A stretch of DNA of 29,995 bases from an uncultured bacterium (GTDB lineage: Bacteria > Bacillota > Clostridia > Oscillospirales > Ruminococcaceae). The stretch spans positions 1 to 29,995 of the forward strand of contig CAJMLQ010000027.1 of assembly GCA_905214265.1 (NCBI GenBank), given 5' to 3'. The position numbers and the translations under genes are program-made. Below are positions 1 to 8,474 of the stretch, one piece after another. Numbering within the stretch: position 1 is the first letter of the stretch; each line of letters begins with the position of its first letter. The notes beneath the pieces are model-generated. The model was not told where the DNA came from and did no database searches. It saw nothing but the letters and a program-made list of their open reading frames with translations.

Positions 1-2
1 AA

Positions 3-725
3 AAGGCGGTGGAGAAGCGGCTGGACTTCTTTTGCTCCATGGGGTGCCGGTTTACCGACGTGGGCATCGAGGCGTTTCCCAGCACGGTGGGAACGGAAGA
101 AGAAGCGGCGGGGGCTTTTGCTGCGGCGATGCAGGGCAAGAGCGTGTGTGCCGAAGCTTACGACCGCTTCCTAGGGTACTGCTACGTCTGGCTGGCCGGG
201 GAGTACAAAAAGCGCAGCCTGGTCATGCAGTGGCACATCGCTTCCAAGCGGAACGCCAACACCCGGCTGTTCCGGGCGCTGGGGCCGGACTGTGGCGTGG
301 ATACCATCGGCGACACAATCCCTGTGGATTCTATCTGCACCATTCTGGACCGCTGCGACCAGGAGAACAGCCTGCCCCGGACGATCCTCTATTCTCTCAA
401 CGGCGGCGCGTGCCCCGCGCTGGCGACCATTGCCGGGAGCTTCCGGGGGGTCATCTGCGGCGCGGCCTGGTGGTTCTGCGACCATAAGCAGGGAATCATC
501 GATCAAATCGAGACGATTGCTCAGGTCGGAGACCTGAGCACCTTCTTGGGAATGCTCACCGATTCCCGGAGCTTCCTTTCCTATGCGCGGCATGACTATT
601 TCCGGCGGATCTTCTGCTCAGTGGTCGGCGGATGGATCGAAGACGGGGAGTTTGCGGATGACGAAAACGCGCTGGCACTGGTTTCCGGGGTATTCTATGG
701 CAATCTGAAAGCCTATCTTGCATAA
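3..725 (+). CDS. uxaC: Uronate (glucuronate) isomerase, C-terminal part; 5' end outside window
   Basis: Uronate isomerase interconverts D-glucuronate and D-fructuronate (or galacturonate and tagaturonate) in the cytoplasm, the first step of hexuronate breakdown. The frame is open to the left edge, so the GTG at 9 is not the start. About 240 residues are visible, roughly the C-terminal half of a family protein of about 470. Family landmarks are present in order: MQWHIASKRNANTRLFR, a GxDTIGD segment, LPRTILYSLN, the GAAWWFCD segment, and near the end GMLTDSRSFLSYARHDYFRR. The next gene starts 12 bases downstream behind AAGGAG, so the two are probably co-transcribed. Identification comes from recognised conserved blocks and is secure; glucuronate versus galacturonate preference cannot be read. 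Confidence 0.93.
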   Translation, partial: KAVEKRLDFFCSMGCRFTDVGIEAFPSTVGTEEEAAGAFAAAMQGKSVCAEAYDRFLGYCYVWLAGEYKKRSLVMQWHIASKRNANTRLFRALGPDCGVDTIGDTIPVDSICTILDRCDQENSLPRTILYSLNGGACPALATIAGSFRGVICGAAWWFCDHKQGIIDQIETIAQVGDLSTFLGMLTDSRSFLSYARHDYFRRIFCSVVGGWIEDGEFADDENALALVSGVFYGNLKAYLA

Positions 726-737
726 GGAGCGGACAGC

Positions 738-1571
738 ATGAAACAATTTACATTAGCGGCTTTTGCCGATGAAGCGGGCGCGGAAGTCAGCGCCCAAATT
801 GACGCCCTCCATGAAAATGGAATTCCCAGTATTGAGCTGCGCGGCGTCGGGGAGAAAAACGTTACTGCCCTGACAGAGGGCGAGGCGAAAGAGCTGAAAA
901 AACAGCTGGATGATGCAGGAATCTCTGTGTGGAGCATCGGCTCCCCCCTGGGGAAAATCAGCGTTGGCGACGAGTTTGCACCACACCTGGATGTTTTTAA
1001 GCACACACTGGAGCTGGCTCATATCCTGGGCGCCGGCAACATCCGGATGTTCAGCTTTTTCTGCCCCAAGGGGGAGGCACAGTACTGCCGGGATATCGTG
1101 TTTGAGCGGCTGCATCAGTTCTGCGCCGCCGCGCAGGGAAGCGGCGTGCTGCTCTGCCATGAAAACGAAAAAGGCATTTACGGCGATACCGCGGATCGCT
1201 GCCTGGACATTCTCCGGAATTTTCCGGCCATTAAAGCTGTCTACGACCCGGCGAACTTCCTGCAATGCGGCGAGGACACTCTCCGCGCCTGGGAACTCCT
1301 GGAGCCGTACCTCTGCTATATGCACATCAAGGACGTCCGGGACGACGGTACAGTGGTTCCGGCAGGAAAGGGAAACGGGCAGATTCCCGAACTGCTCCGC
1401 CGCTATGAAAAAATTGGCGGCGAGGTGCTGACCCTGGAGCCGCATTTAAGCGTTTTTAAGGGACTGGAGGCACTGGAAAATGGGGAGAAGACGAAGGTTG
1501 GCGAGTTTGCGTATCCAACTCAGCGGGACGCCTTCGACGCGGCGGTTCAAGGGCTGAAGGAATTGCTGTAA
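738..1571 (+). CDS. TIM-barrel sugar phosphate isomerase/epimerase (AP-endonuclease-2 fold)
   Basis: A 277-residue protein of the xylose-isomerase-like TIM-barrel superfamily, whose members isomerise or epimerise sugars or keto-sugars using a divalent metal. Visible landmarks are an N-terminal strand with DEAG, the IELRGV strand, LCHENEKGIYGD in the middle (metal-ligand Glu), VYDPANFLQCG, and YMHIKDVRDDG (His ligand) followed by a late GGEVLTLEPH strand (Glu ligand). ATG 738 follows AAGGAG at a normal distance. It sits directly behind uronate isomerase and before a strong terminator, which suggests a role in uronate or related sugar use. The exact substrate is unknown. Confidence 0.85.
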   Translation: MKQFTLAAFADEAGAEVSAQIDALHENGIPSIELRGVGEKNVTALTEGEAKELKKQLDDAGISVWSIGSPLGKISVGDEFAPHLDVFKHTLELAHILGAGNIRMFSFFCPKGEAQYCRDIVFERLHQFCAAAQGSGVLLCHENEKGIYGDTADRCLDILRNFPAIKAVYDPANFLQCGEDTLRAWELLEPYLCYMHIKDVRDDGTVVPAGKGNGQIPELLRRYEKIGGEVLTLEPHLSVFKGLEALENGEKTKVGEFAYPTQRDAFDAAVQGLKELL

Positions 1572-1576
1572 ATGGG

Positions 1577-1612
1577 AACCCCCGGATCCCTAGCGGAATC
1601 CGGGGGTTTTTC
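1577..1612 (+). terminator. Intrinsic terminator after the uxaC/TIM-barrel genes
   Basis: An 11-bp GC-rich stem (1577-1587 with 1598-1608), ten-base loop and a T tract at 1607-1611. It lies between two convergent genes. The T tract is on the plus side, so it mainly ends the plus-strand operon, though it may also slow the opposing transcript. Confidence 0.85.
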
Positions 1613-3374
1613 AGTCGTCGATGTTCATGCTGGCATGCTCTGGTTCAGAGTAGCTGTTACCCATGGTCCGGTCGTAGGTCAGGAGGTCCAGCAGTTCGGA
1701 ATTAGTGGAAGGGTTCACCGCTATGGAATAGATGGGACGGGTTTTCATTTCCTTCAGGACGGTGTCGACAAAGGGACTTTCAAATCCGGCCAGCTGATAG
1801 ACCAAGTGGGGAAGATAGAAGGTAGAAAAGGTTTTCTCCGGAAGCGAGGAAGTATCCAAATCATAGTTGTTCCACACCAGCCAGGTCTTTTCGTAAAGCT
1901 TTTCGCAGTTGTCAACGGTGATGCCCATATCGCGGTAATAGTTGCACTCAGGTGTGAAGAAAGGGAAGTGGTCGCCAGTAAAGACGAGGATCGTTGGTTC
2001 ATCAAAGGACTTTAAGAAGTTGGTGAATTCTCGCAGCGCTTCATTGGAGGTTTGGATCCCATCAAAATAATTTTTGACTTCTTCGCCCTGATCGTCTAAG
2101 TAAGGCTGGTGGTTCTGCATGGTGGTGATGTGGATGTAATCTGGGCCATCGGTGGCCTTCAGTACGGCCTCTGCCTGGCGGAAAGCGGTATCGTCATCGA
2201 TGAAATCGCGGTAGTTATTCACCTCGACAGTGAGATCATCCATAAACAGCATCTGATCGAAGCCGTATTCGCTGTAAACCTCTTCCCTATCGTAAAAATT
2301 AGAGCGGTAGGGGTGGATGTAGGTCGTGTTGTAGCCTTGGGATTTGTACATGTTGGCGAAGGTGTCCTGTTCCACTCCGGATTTGAGCAGCTGGTGGGGA
2401 ATACCGGCATTGTTCAGGGATTTCACCGGCAGGCCGAACATCAACTCAAATTCCGTACGGACGGTGCCGTTTCCGTAAGTGGGGACTACACTGGTACCGT
2501 GGGCACTTTCAGCCAGGATTTCGTCAAAGGCGGCGTAAATCTGATCGCCATTTTCGACTGCCCCAAGGCGGCGGAAATCGCCGTAGGATTCGGACATGAT
2601 GTAGATGATATTCGGCTTAACCGAAACCGGTTCACCATCTACCGCTACCAGAAGCTCATCGATGGCTTCCTGGGAATACTCCTCCGGCTCCTGAACGGTA
2701 CTGGTCAGGGTCTGATTGATGGAAACAGTAAAATTGGTGATGAGATTATTGTTGGCAAAGCGTTCGTCATCGTCATACGTGTTGTAAGTCGGGGTACTAT
2801 CAATGCCAAAAACCGTGCAAACCGGCGCGAAAAAGGCTGGGACGATGATGGCCATAGCCGTGACTCCGCCCACGACTGCTGCCAGGGAAGCACGATTGGG
2901 CAGAGATCCTTTCAGCCGCAGCCCGGTCAGCCAGATACAGATAACGTAAAGGGTCGTCAGCGTGAACAGAAGGAAAAGCAATGGATTAAACCGGATTCGA
3001 GCAAACTTTGATACGTCGGCGATTCCTTTGACGAAAGCCAGGTCGCTGAACAGCAAGTGACATCCGGTGACGAAATATTTGTGGTATTCTACTATGGAAA
3101 TAGTCATAAATAGGGTGCCAGTCACGGCCGCGCCGATCCACACTCGGCGAAAAAGAAAGTTCAGCGTCCAGAAGACGGCAGCCACCAGCAGACAGCCGAA
3201 AATAGTGACGCGGAAACGGCTCCAAGTAAAGGCCAAAATCTCAGAAAGACTCTGCATTTGGCCTAATTCTGCAAAACAGTACAGCGCGATCGGATAAAGC
3301 GCGGTCAGCCATATGGCGGTAGTTTTTGATTGGAAAAAGCGGCGTTGTTTCAGCCGGCTGATTAGTCGGTTCAT
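1611..3374 (-). CDS. LTA-synthase-family membrane sulfatase (phosphoglycerol/ phosphoethanolamine transferase type)
   Basis: Membrane enzyme with about five N-terminal helices (first ~190 residues) and an extracellular sulfatase-fold domain starting near residue 253 (KPNIIYIMSES). Family members transfer glycerol phosphate or a related group to cell-envelope polymers or glycans. Visible active-site blocks are the metal-ligand Glu in MSESYGD, the GNGTVRTEFE segment holding the nucleophile Thr, and FTGDHFPFF near the C-terminus (Asp-His metal ligands). The start at 3374 (MNRLISR) is chosen because AGAGGGG lies six bases upstream; ATG 3380 abuts that site and the longer open frame to 3563 lacks a ribosome site. 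The resulting 587 residues is near the usual family length. Whether the product is true lipoteichoic acid or another polymer is not determined. It appears monocistronic and converges with the uxaC operon. Confidence 0.88.
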   Translation of the reverse strand: MNRLISRLKQRRFFQSKTTAIWLTALYPIALYCFAELGQMQSLSEILAFTWSRFRVTIFGCLLVAAVFWTLNFLFRRVWIGAAVTGTLFMTISIVEYHKYFVTGCHLLFSDLAFVKGIADVSKFARIRFNPLLFLLFTLTTLYVICIWLTGLRLKGSLPNRASLAAVVGGVTAMAIIVPAFFAPVCTVFGIDSTPTYNTYDDDERFANNNLITNFTVSINQTLTSTVQEPEEYSQEAIDELLVAVDGEPVSVKPNIIYIMSESYGDFRRLGAVENGDQIYAAFDEILAESAHGTSVVPTYGNGTVRTEFELMFGLPVKSLNNAGIPHQLLKSGVEQDTFANMYKSQGYNTTYIHPYRSNFYDREEVYSEYGFDQMLFMDDLTVEVNNYRDFIDDDTAFRQAEAVLKATDGPDYIHITTMQNHQPYLDDQGEEVKNYFDGIQTSNEALREFTNFLKSFDEPTILVFTGDHFPFFTPECNYYRDMGITVDNCEKLYEKTWLVWNNYDLDTSSLPEKTFSTFYLPHLVYQLAGFESPFVDTVLKEMKTRPIYSIAVNPSTNSELLDLLTYDRTMGNSYSEPEHASMNIDD

Positions 3375-3380
3375 AGACAT

Positions 3381-3620
3381 CCCCTCTGCTCTCGTAAGGT
3401 GTTGGAATAAAGCGGCATTTCTACAAAAGCTGGAATCAAGTGAAAAAGGAAAACCCCTTTCCAAGTCCTTGTACCCAAGAGCATACCAGATGTTTGTGAA
3501 CAATTTATGTTCTTTTGAAAATCTTAAGAAAAGTACAGAACCTTGCATAATTTTTACGCGCACAAGATATTTCCGTCATGCATTTTACACATACAGCAGT
3601 TTTCTATAGTATTTTTGTGC
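3381..3620. other. Intergenic, upstream of the LTA-synthase-like gene
   Basis: AT-rich stretch of about 240 bases. It contains only the start-less extension of the downstream minus-strand frame. It presumably carries that gene's promoter, but I see no convincing -35/-10 pair at proper spacing. Confidence 0.5.
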
Positions 3621-3655
3621 AAAAAAACTGTGGAACGGAGTGTTCCATTCCACAG
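3621..3655 (-). terminator. Intrinsic terminator of the SGNH hydrolase gene
   Basis: On the minus strand CTGTGGAA pairs with TTCCACAG (3628-3635 with 3648-3655), followed directly by seven T. It begins 18 bases after the stop of the hydrolase gene. Confidence 0.88.
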
Positions 3656-3672
3656 CCTGAATGTTTTGAGGA

Positions 3673-4305
3673 TTATTGGAGGGCCAGTTCGATCCATTTT
3701 TGAGCGATCAGCGCATGTCCGGCCGGGGTGGGGTGAACACCGTCCGCCGACCAGAAAGCCGGTTTTTGGTGGAGGCAGGCAGCCGCGAAGATCCCGTCCA
3801 TGGGAAGATAGGCGTCAGCCAGTTCCATGGCAGCCTGGCGGCAGGCCATGATCTTCGGATTCAGGTCCTCCCGGAAGGCTTCCCGTTCTGCGTTGACATG
3901 GAGCAGAAACGGCTCGATGAGCAGGATCTTCAGCTCCGGATCCGCCTCTTTTGCCGTCCGCAGCATAGCAGTCAGCCGGCTGTAGTAATCCTCTGTGGAA
4001 GTCGGATCATTGGCGTCATAGCGCCGCCACGTATCGTTGATGCCAATAAGAACGGAAAGAAGGGCGGGCTTCAGGTCCAGGCAGTCCTCTTTCCAGCGGG
4101 CGGACATTTCCAGAGTCCGGTTTCCGGAAACGCCCCGATTTACAAAGGAAAGGTTCCAGTCCGGGTGCGCAGCACTCAGCAGACTGGCAATGAAGTATGG
4201 GTAGCCGCCGCCCAGGCTCGCAGCTGGATCAGGGGAACCGGTACGCCCCGCGTCGGTGATGCTGTCACCTTGGAAAAGGATGGTGCTGTTTTTCTTCAAA
4301 AGCAT
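3673..4305 (-). CDS. SGNH/GDSL-family hydrolase (carbohydrate-esterase-like)
   Basis: A 210-residue esterase of the SGNH fold, probably removing acyl groups from carbohydrates or lipids. All four family blocks are visible: GDSIT (nucleophile Ser15), NRGVSGN (oxyanion Gly), GIND (Asn90), and DGVHPTPAGH (Asp188 and His191). There is no signal peptide, so it is likely cytoplasmic. ATG 4305 is chosen because GAGGTG sits seven bases upstream; the longer frame would start on TTG at 4326. It has its own promoter and terminator. The ester substrate is not evident. Confidence 0.88.
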   Translation of the reverse strand: MLLKKNSTILFQGDSITDAGRTGSPDPAASLGGGYPYFIASLLSAAHPDWNLSFVNRGVSGNRTLEMSARWKEDCLDLKPALLSVLIGINDTWRRYDANDPTSTEDYYSRLTAMLRTAKEADPELKILLIEPFLLHVNAEREAFREDLNPKIMACRQAAMELADAYLPMDGIFAAACLHQKPAFWSADGVHPTPAGHALIAQKWIELALQ

Positions 4306-4336
4306 GAATGGACACCTCGTTGACAAAATTTCTTTA

Positions 4337-4373
4337 AAAATACTCTATTTATTGCCAAAAGTCAAGAGTATTT
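4337..4373 (-). promoter_or_regulatory. Promoter with flanking inverted repeat for the SGNH hydrolase
   Basis: Minus strand: TTGACT (4360-4365), 17-base spacer, TATTTT (4337-4342), about 30 bases before the start codon. An 8-bp inverted repeat, GAGTATTT (4366-4373) and AAATACTC (4338-4345), flanks the -35 and overlaps the -10, as an operator would. The promoter is a pattern match; the operator role is inferred. Confidence 0.55.
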
Positions 4374-4404
4374 CTTGCTTTTTTGAAGAGATCTAAAAAG
4401 ACGC

Positions 4405-4854
4405 TTACTTGGAATTATCAACGATCAAAGTGGAGGTATCGCCCTTCTTCATTCGGCTTTCCAGTTTTTTCACAAGTTCCTTAAAGCTCGCGCTGGAGTT
4501 GGTAGCCCCGGCAACCGCGTCGACATCGTCCGGATTCTGCTTAGAGAGAAGGCTGTCCTCCAGTTTCTGAGTATAATCCGCGGGATAGGTTTCGTAGCCT
4601 GCGCCGGTGTATGCCGCTTTGTATTCCTCATCCTCGGTCTTTTTTTGGCCGTCTTCATTGAGGGAGTCGAACTCGACGGCAGTGAATTTCCCGCCGGACA
4701 CGGTTACAGTGACATATTCCGTCCAGCCGTGATCGTCGGGATTCTTGTACTGAGCCTTGTAGGTGCCGTCTTTATAAGAGCCGGAATCCTGGCAGCCGGT
4801 AAAGAGCGCAGCGGCTGCGATGGTTGCAAGCAGAGAAATCAAAACTTTCTTCAT
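4405..4854 (-). CDS. FMN-binding-domain lipoprotein (candidate ApbE substrate)
   Basis: A 149-residue exported lipoprotein. The N-terminal signal ends in a lipobox (LFTGC, Cys21), so the protein should be anchored on the outer face of the membrane. The rest is an FMN-binding domain: DGTYKAQY near residue 29, a YVTVTVSGGKFTAVEFDS segment, and the flavin motif D112-A-V-A-G-A-T118 followed by NSS. In this family the Thr carries covalent FMN attached by ApbE. Its gene lies divergent to apbE and the rnf operon, with about 220 bases between. The context supports an extracytoplasmic electron-carrier role, comparable to the flavin lipoproteins of Gram-positive extracellular electron transfer, but the electron acceptor is unknown. 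ATG 4854 follows AAAGGATG by about ten bases. Confidence 0.88.
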   Translation of the reverse strand: MKKVLISLLATIAAAALFTGCQDSGSYKDGTYKAQYKNPDDHGWTEYVTVTVSGGKFTAVEFDSLNEDGQKKTEDEEYKAAYTGAGYETYPADYTQKLEDSLLSKQNPDDVDAVAGATNSSASFKELVKKLESRMKKGDTSTLIVDNSK

Positions 4855-5051
4855 TATAAAATCATCCTTTCATAGTTTGCGTCCGAAGCAGGAGGAAATA
4901 GTTTCCATCCGCTTGTGGAGCACAGTCAAAAATAAATATTTATTATTTTAGAATCAATTGTATCAAAATTGTATTGAAAAAGCAAGTCTTTTCCCAAAAT
5001 ACTTAGCAGGAACGGGCTGCTGCATTATTTCCTTAGTCTTGGGGGATAACC

Positions 5052-5080
5052 TTGACAAAATAGTGAAAAAATAATATCAT
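5052..5080 (+). promoter_or_regulatory. Sigma-A promoter of the apbE-rnf operon
   Basis: TTGACA (5052-5057), 17-base spacer, TATCAT (5075-5080). Transcription should begin near 5087. The first ATG of the apbE frame (5079) lies inside the -10 box, so that ATG cannot be on this transcript. Confidence 0.75.
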
Positions 5081-6209
5081 GGTACTAGGTTTGTTGACAA
5101 AACGGAATTTTAATGAACGGAAAGGGGGCATTCCCATTCGGAAATCCCGGATTGTATTGCTGGCGCTGGCGCTTCTGGCGGCTGGGGCGCTGATCTGGCT
5201 GCTTGTCCAGCGGCAGGAGGAACAGCGGCTCGCCGCTTCTAGTGTCCCCCAGCAGGAGATTGTTTATACAGGTGAAGAATTCCTCATGGATACCTTCATA
5301 ACCCAGCGCGTTTATGGAGAGGATGGAGAGAATACGGTCCTTGCGGTCAACCAGCTTCTTCAGGATATGGAGCGGGTCTTTTCCAATTATCTTCCGGATT
5401 CGGAGATCGGCAAGGTGAATGCCGGCGCAGGTATCGCGGCGGTGGAGGTTTCAGAGGAAACCTTTGGGGTGATCCGGCGCAGTCTGGAGCTTTCTGCTGC
5501 TTCCGGCGGGATTTTTGACATAACTATCGCGCCTCTGGTAAAACTATGGGGTATCACCTCCGAAAACCCCAAGGTCCCCAGTGCGGATGAAATCAGCAAT
5601 GCGCTCAGCTACATCGGATATGACCAGGTTGACTTGGATGAGGCAGCCCATACGGTCTTTATGCCGCGTCCGGGCATTTCCATGGATCTCGGCGCGGTTG
5701 TTAAAGGGTATGCTGCCGAAAAATGCCGGGATGTCTATGAAGAGGCAAACGTGACTGGCGCGCTGATATCCTTGGGAGGGACTGTGGTCACAGTAGGAAC
5801 CCACTCTGACGGAAAGCCGTTCCAAATCGGCCTGCGGGATCCCAATGGCGGCTCTAACGATATCTTCGGCGTGCTCAGCGGGGAAGAACGGATCATTGCG
5901 ACCTCCGGCGGCTATGAGCGCTATTTTGAGCAGGACGGCAAGCGCTACGAACACATTTTGGATCCCCGGACCGGTTATCCGGTGGAAACGGATCTGCTCA
6001 GCGTGACAGCAGTGAGCGGGGACGGCCTGCTGGCGGACTATTTGTCCACCACGCTGTATATGTTGGGCAGCGAAGTGCTCGAAGAAAATCTCAACCGCGC
6101 GGAATTCAGTGTGGTTGCCGTGAAAACGGATGGGACAATTTTGATTTCCGATGATCTGAAGGAACGCTTTACTTTAAAAGAAGAATCAGGTTATACGTTT
6201 GCGTCCTAG
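5079..6209 (+). CDS. apbE: FAD:protein FMN transferase (flavinyltransferase) ApbE
   Basis: ApbE moves FMN from FAD onto a Thr or Ser of target proteins outside the membrane, here probably RnfG, RnfD and the lipoprotein at 4405. After a membrane anchor (ALALLAAGALIWLLV) the family blocks run in order: MDTFITQRVYG, FSNYLPDSEIGKVNAG, GGIFDITIAPLVKLWG, MDLGAVVKGYAAEK, SLGGTVVTVG, then ATSGGYERYF and HILDPRTGYP (flavin and metal site). Coordinates use the first in-frame ATG, but the true start is doubtful: that ATG overlaps the -10 box, while a strong AAAGGGGG (5121-5128) is followed seven bases later by an in-frame ATT at 5136. That start would give MRKSRIVLL..., an ideal signal anchor. It heads the operon; the next gene begins 23 bases on. 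Confidence 0.93.
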   Translation: MVLGLLTKRNFNERKGGIPIRKSRIVLLALALLAAGALIWLLVQRQEEQRLAASSVPQQEIVYTGEEFLMDTFITQRVYGEDGENTVLAVNQLLQDMERVFSNYLPDSEIGKVNAGAGIAAVEVSEETFGVIRRSLELSAASGGIFDITIAPLVKLWGITSENPKVPSADEISNALSYIGYDQVDLDEAAHTVFMPRPGISMDLGAVVKGYAAEKCRDVYEEANVTGALISLGGTVVTVGTHSDGKPFQIGLRDPNGGSNDIFGVLSGEERIIATSGGYERYFEQDGKRYEHILDPRTGYPVETDLLSVTAVSGDGLLADYLSTTLYMLGSEVLEENLNRAEFSVVAVKTDGTILISDDLKERFTLKEESGYTFAS

Positions 6210-6232
6210 CGCGGGACGGCAGGGGAGGCAGT

Positions 6233-6607
6233 ATGATTGAAAAACCTTCAAGGCGGCGCTGGTGGTTTGCCGCAAGCGGCGCGGTTTTGGCGGCGGTTTT
6301 TCTGCTGTGCTGGCTGTTTCTCCGACCGGAAGGCGCGATGGCGCGGATTACTTACGACGGGGAGGTTGTTATGACAGTGCGGCTGGACCAGGACCGGGAA
6401 TTCGCGTTGGAACAGGACCCCACGGTTCGTTTTCAGATTCGGGACGGCGCCATCGCCTTTGTTGACGCCACTTGTCCGGATAAAATCTGTCAGCGGGCGG
6501 GATACCTGTCGCGGGTGGGGGAAACAGCGGCCTGTCTGCCCAGAAAAACCGTGGTTACGGTTATCGCCGGTCCAGAAAAAGGGGAGGCGGATGCTGTTGC
6601 GGGCTGA
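6233..6607 (+). CDS. NusG domain II-containing membrane-anchored protein
   Basis: A 124-residue protein with one N-terminal transmembrane segment (residues ~12-30) and an extracytoplasmic NusG-domain-II-like beta domain. Typical features are the ITYDGEVV strand, an FQIRDGAIAFVDATCPDKIC segment with two Cys, and ACLPRKTVVTVI near the end. Genes of this type commonly sit between apbE and rnf genes in Firmicutes. Its role is unknown, perhaps assembly or flavinylation of the complex. Its last 17 bases overlap the next gene, so the pair is translationally coupled. Confidence 0.85.
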   Translation: MIEKPSRRRWWFAASGAVLAAVFLLCWLFLRPEGAMARITYDGEVVMTVRLDQDREFALEQDPTVRFQIRDGAIAFVDATCPDKICQRAGYLSRVGETAACLPRKTVVTVIAGPEKGEADAVAG

Positions 6608-7163
6608 TCGCAGGCCGGCTGCCGCCGCGGCGCGCAGGGCAGCTTCCATGGGCCTTCTGCTGGCTCTGGCCGTGGCGCTGAATCTGGCGGAGAACCTTAT
6701 TCCCGCGCTGCCCATGCTGCCGCCGGGAGTCAAGCTCGGCCTATCGAACCTTGTAACGATTTACTGCCTGTTTTATCTCGGTGCAGGGGAAGCATTCTGC
6801 ATTGCGATATTAAAATCCGGGTTTGTCCTTCTGACCCGGGGCATAACCGCCGGCGCCCTCAGCCTGGCGGGAGGATTCCTGTCGCTGCTGGCCATGCTGG
6901 TGGCTCGGCGGATCCTCGGGGGGCGTGGGCGGTATTTTCCTGTCAGTGTGACCGGCGCGGTTTTCCACAATATCGGTCAACTCTGCATGGCCGCAGTCCT
7001 TTTGAAGAGTGCGGCGGTTTTCTATTATCTGCCGGTTCTGCTTGCCGCCGGCGTCCTGATGGGATGTGTGACGGCTGCACTTCTCCGGGCCGTGATGCCC
7101 GCTCTCCAGCGGGTGGCCGCGGCTCCCGCAAACTTCGAAAAACATTCCGGAAAGGATGGATGA
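6591..7163 (+). CDS. Gx transporter family membrane protein (heptaprenyl diphosphate synthase component I-like)
   Basis: A 190-residue membrane protein with about five helices. The segment MGLLLALAVALNLAENLIP followed by LPPGVKLGLSNLVTI is typical of the Gx/hepS component I family, as are GAxSLAGG and the VFHNIGQL motif. Members resemble the substrate-binding subunits of ECF transporters and often sit in rnf operons, where they may supply a flavin or quinone precursor; that is inference. ATG 6591 has GGGGAGG just upstream, and the longer frame from 6459 only runs through the preceding gene. It ends in an overlap zone with rnfC. Confidence 0.85.
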   Translation: MLLRADRRPAAAAARRAASMGLLLALAVALNLAENLIPALPMLPPGVKLGLSNLVTIYCLFYLGAGEAFCIAILKSGFVLLTRGITAGALSLAGGFLSLLAMLVARRILGGRGRYFPVSVTGAVFHNIGQLCMAAVLLKSAAVFYYLPVLLAAGVLMGCVTAALLRAVMPALQRVAAAPANFEKHSGKDG

Positions 7164-7164
7164 A

Positions 7165-8451
7165 ATGCTCAAGCTCAACGGATTGAAGCTGCTTCACTTC
7201 AAAAACTCCCAAAACGCGCAGACAGTGGATATCCCTCTTCCCAAAACAGTTAAGATCCCCATGCTGCAGCACATGGGGGCACCCTGCACCCCCACGGTCA
7301 AGATGGGGGACACCGTGCGGGTCGGCCAGCTGATCGGCGACAGCGAGCAGGCGTTTTCAGTGCCGGTACACAGCTCAGTGTCCGGGACGGTCACGGCTTT
7401 GGAGGACTACGTCACCTCCGGAGGCGCACCTGCCAAACGTGTGGTCATCGAAACCGACGGCCATCAGACGCCCATTGAATGCGGCCCCCGCACCATCAGC
7501 AATCAAGCAGAGCTGGTCCAGGCAGCGCGGGACGCCGGCCTGGCGGGTCTTGGCGGCGCAGGCTTCCCGACCCATATCAAGCTGGGCTACAAGGATGTGG
7601 ACCGGCTGGACGTGCTGGTCATCAACGCCGCAGAATGCGAGCCGTACATCACTTCCGACTACCGGGAAATGATGGAATATCCCGACGATATCCTCGAGGG
7701 CGTTCAGACCGTGATGCGCTGCCTAAATATCAGCTGCGCCTACATTGGGATTGAGGACAACAAGCCGGAGGCCATCGCCCTCCTCAACAAAAAGGCCGAA
7801 GGGACCGGCATCCGGGTGGAGGCGCTTAAGAGCATTTACCCCCAGGGCGCGGAAAAGGTCATCATCTACAACACTACCGGCCGCATCATCGAAGAGGGGG
7901 AACTTCCGGCGGATAAGGGCGTCGTGGTCATGAATGTCACCACCGTCGCCAATCTTAGCCGCTATCTCCGGACCGGGATGCCGCTGACTCATAAGCGGGT
8001 CACAGTGGACGGCAACTTTGTGGAGAACCCCATGAATGTTCGCGTCCCCATTGGGACCTCGGTGGAATATCTGCTGGACTTTGCCGGAATCGATAAGAGC
8101 CGGGTGAAAAAGGCGCTGATGGGCGGCCCGATGATGGGAATGGCCATGGAAAATTTGGACACGCCCATCATCAAAAACAACAACGCCATTGTCCTTTTCG
8201 ACGAGCACGAGGCAGCTGCACCCCGGACCACGGCCTGCATCCGTTGCGGCCGGTGTGTAGACGTCTGTCCCGTCAACCTCATGCCGGCGAGCCTGGAAAA
8301 GGCCTATGATATCGAGGACCGGGAAACTCTGGAACGACTGAAGGTCAACCTGTGCATCAACTGCGGTAGCTGCACCTACGTCTGTCCCGCTAAACGGAAC
8401 CTGGCCCAGAAAAATCAGCTTGCCAAGGCTTTGCTGCGGCGCAAGAAATAG
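7165..8451 (+). CDS. rnfC: Rnf electron transport complex subunit C
   Basis: RnfC is the cytoplasmic NADH/NAD-handling subunit of the ferredoxin:NAD oxidoreductase, holding FMN and two [4Fe-4S] clusters. Visible blocks are IPMLQHMGAPCTPTVKMGD and HSSVSGTV (biotinyl-like fold), GLGGAGFPTHIK (nucleotide/FMN loop), INAAECEPYITSD, and two ferredoxin motifs near the C-terminus, CIRCGRCVDVCP and CINCGSCTYVCP. It has about 428 residues, the usual length without the long Ala/Lys-rich tail of proteobacterial RnfC. ATG 7165 is preferred over 7156 because GGAAAGG ends nine bases before it and directly abuts 7156; the difference is three codons. Confidence 0.97.
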   Translation: MLKLNGLKLLHFKNSQNAQTVDIPLPKTVKIPMLQHMGAPCTPTVKMGDTVRVGQLIGDSEQAFSVPVHSSVSGTVTALEDYVTSGGAPAKRVVIETDGHQTPIECGPRTISNQAELVQAARDAGLAGLGGAGFPTHIKLGYKDVDRLDVLVINAAECEPYITSDYREMMEYPDDILEGVQTVMRCLNISCAYIGIEDNKPEAIALLNKKAEGTGIRVEALKSIYPQGAEKVIIYNTTGRIIEEGELPADKGVVVMNVTTVANLSRYLRTGMPLTHKRVTVDGNFVENPMNVRVPIGTSVEYLLDFAGIDKSRVKKALMGGPMMGMAMENLDTPIIKNNNAIVLFDEHEAAAPRTTACIRCGRCVDVCPVNLMPASLEKAYDIEDRETLERLKVNLCINCGSCTYVCPAKRNLAQKNQLAKALLRRKK

Positions 8452-8474
8452 GGGAAAAGGAGAGAAGTAACCAC

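Noticed and set aside
2109..3011. 300-codon plus-strand frame inside the LTA-synthase-like gene
   Set aside because: Antisense shadow with no recognisable domain.
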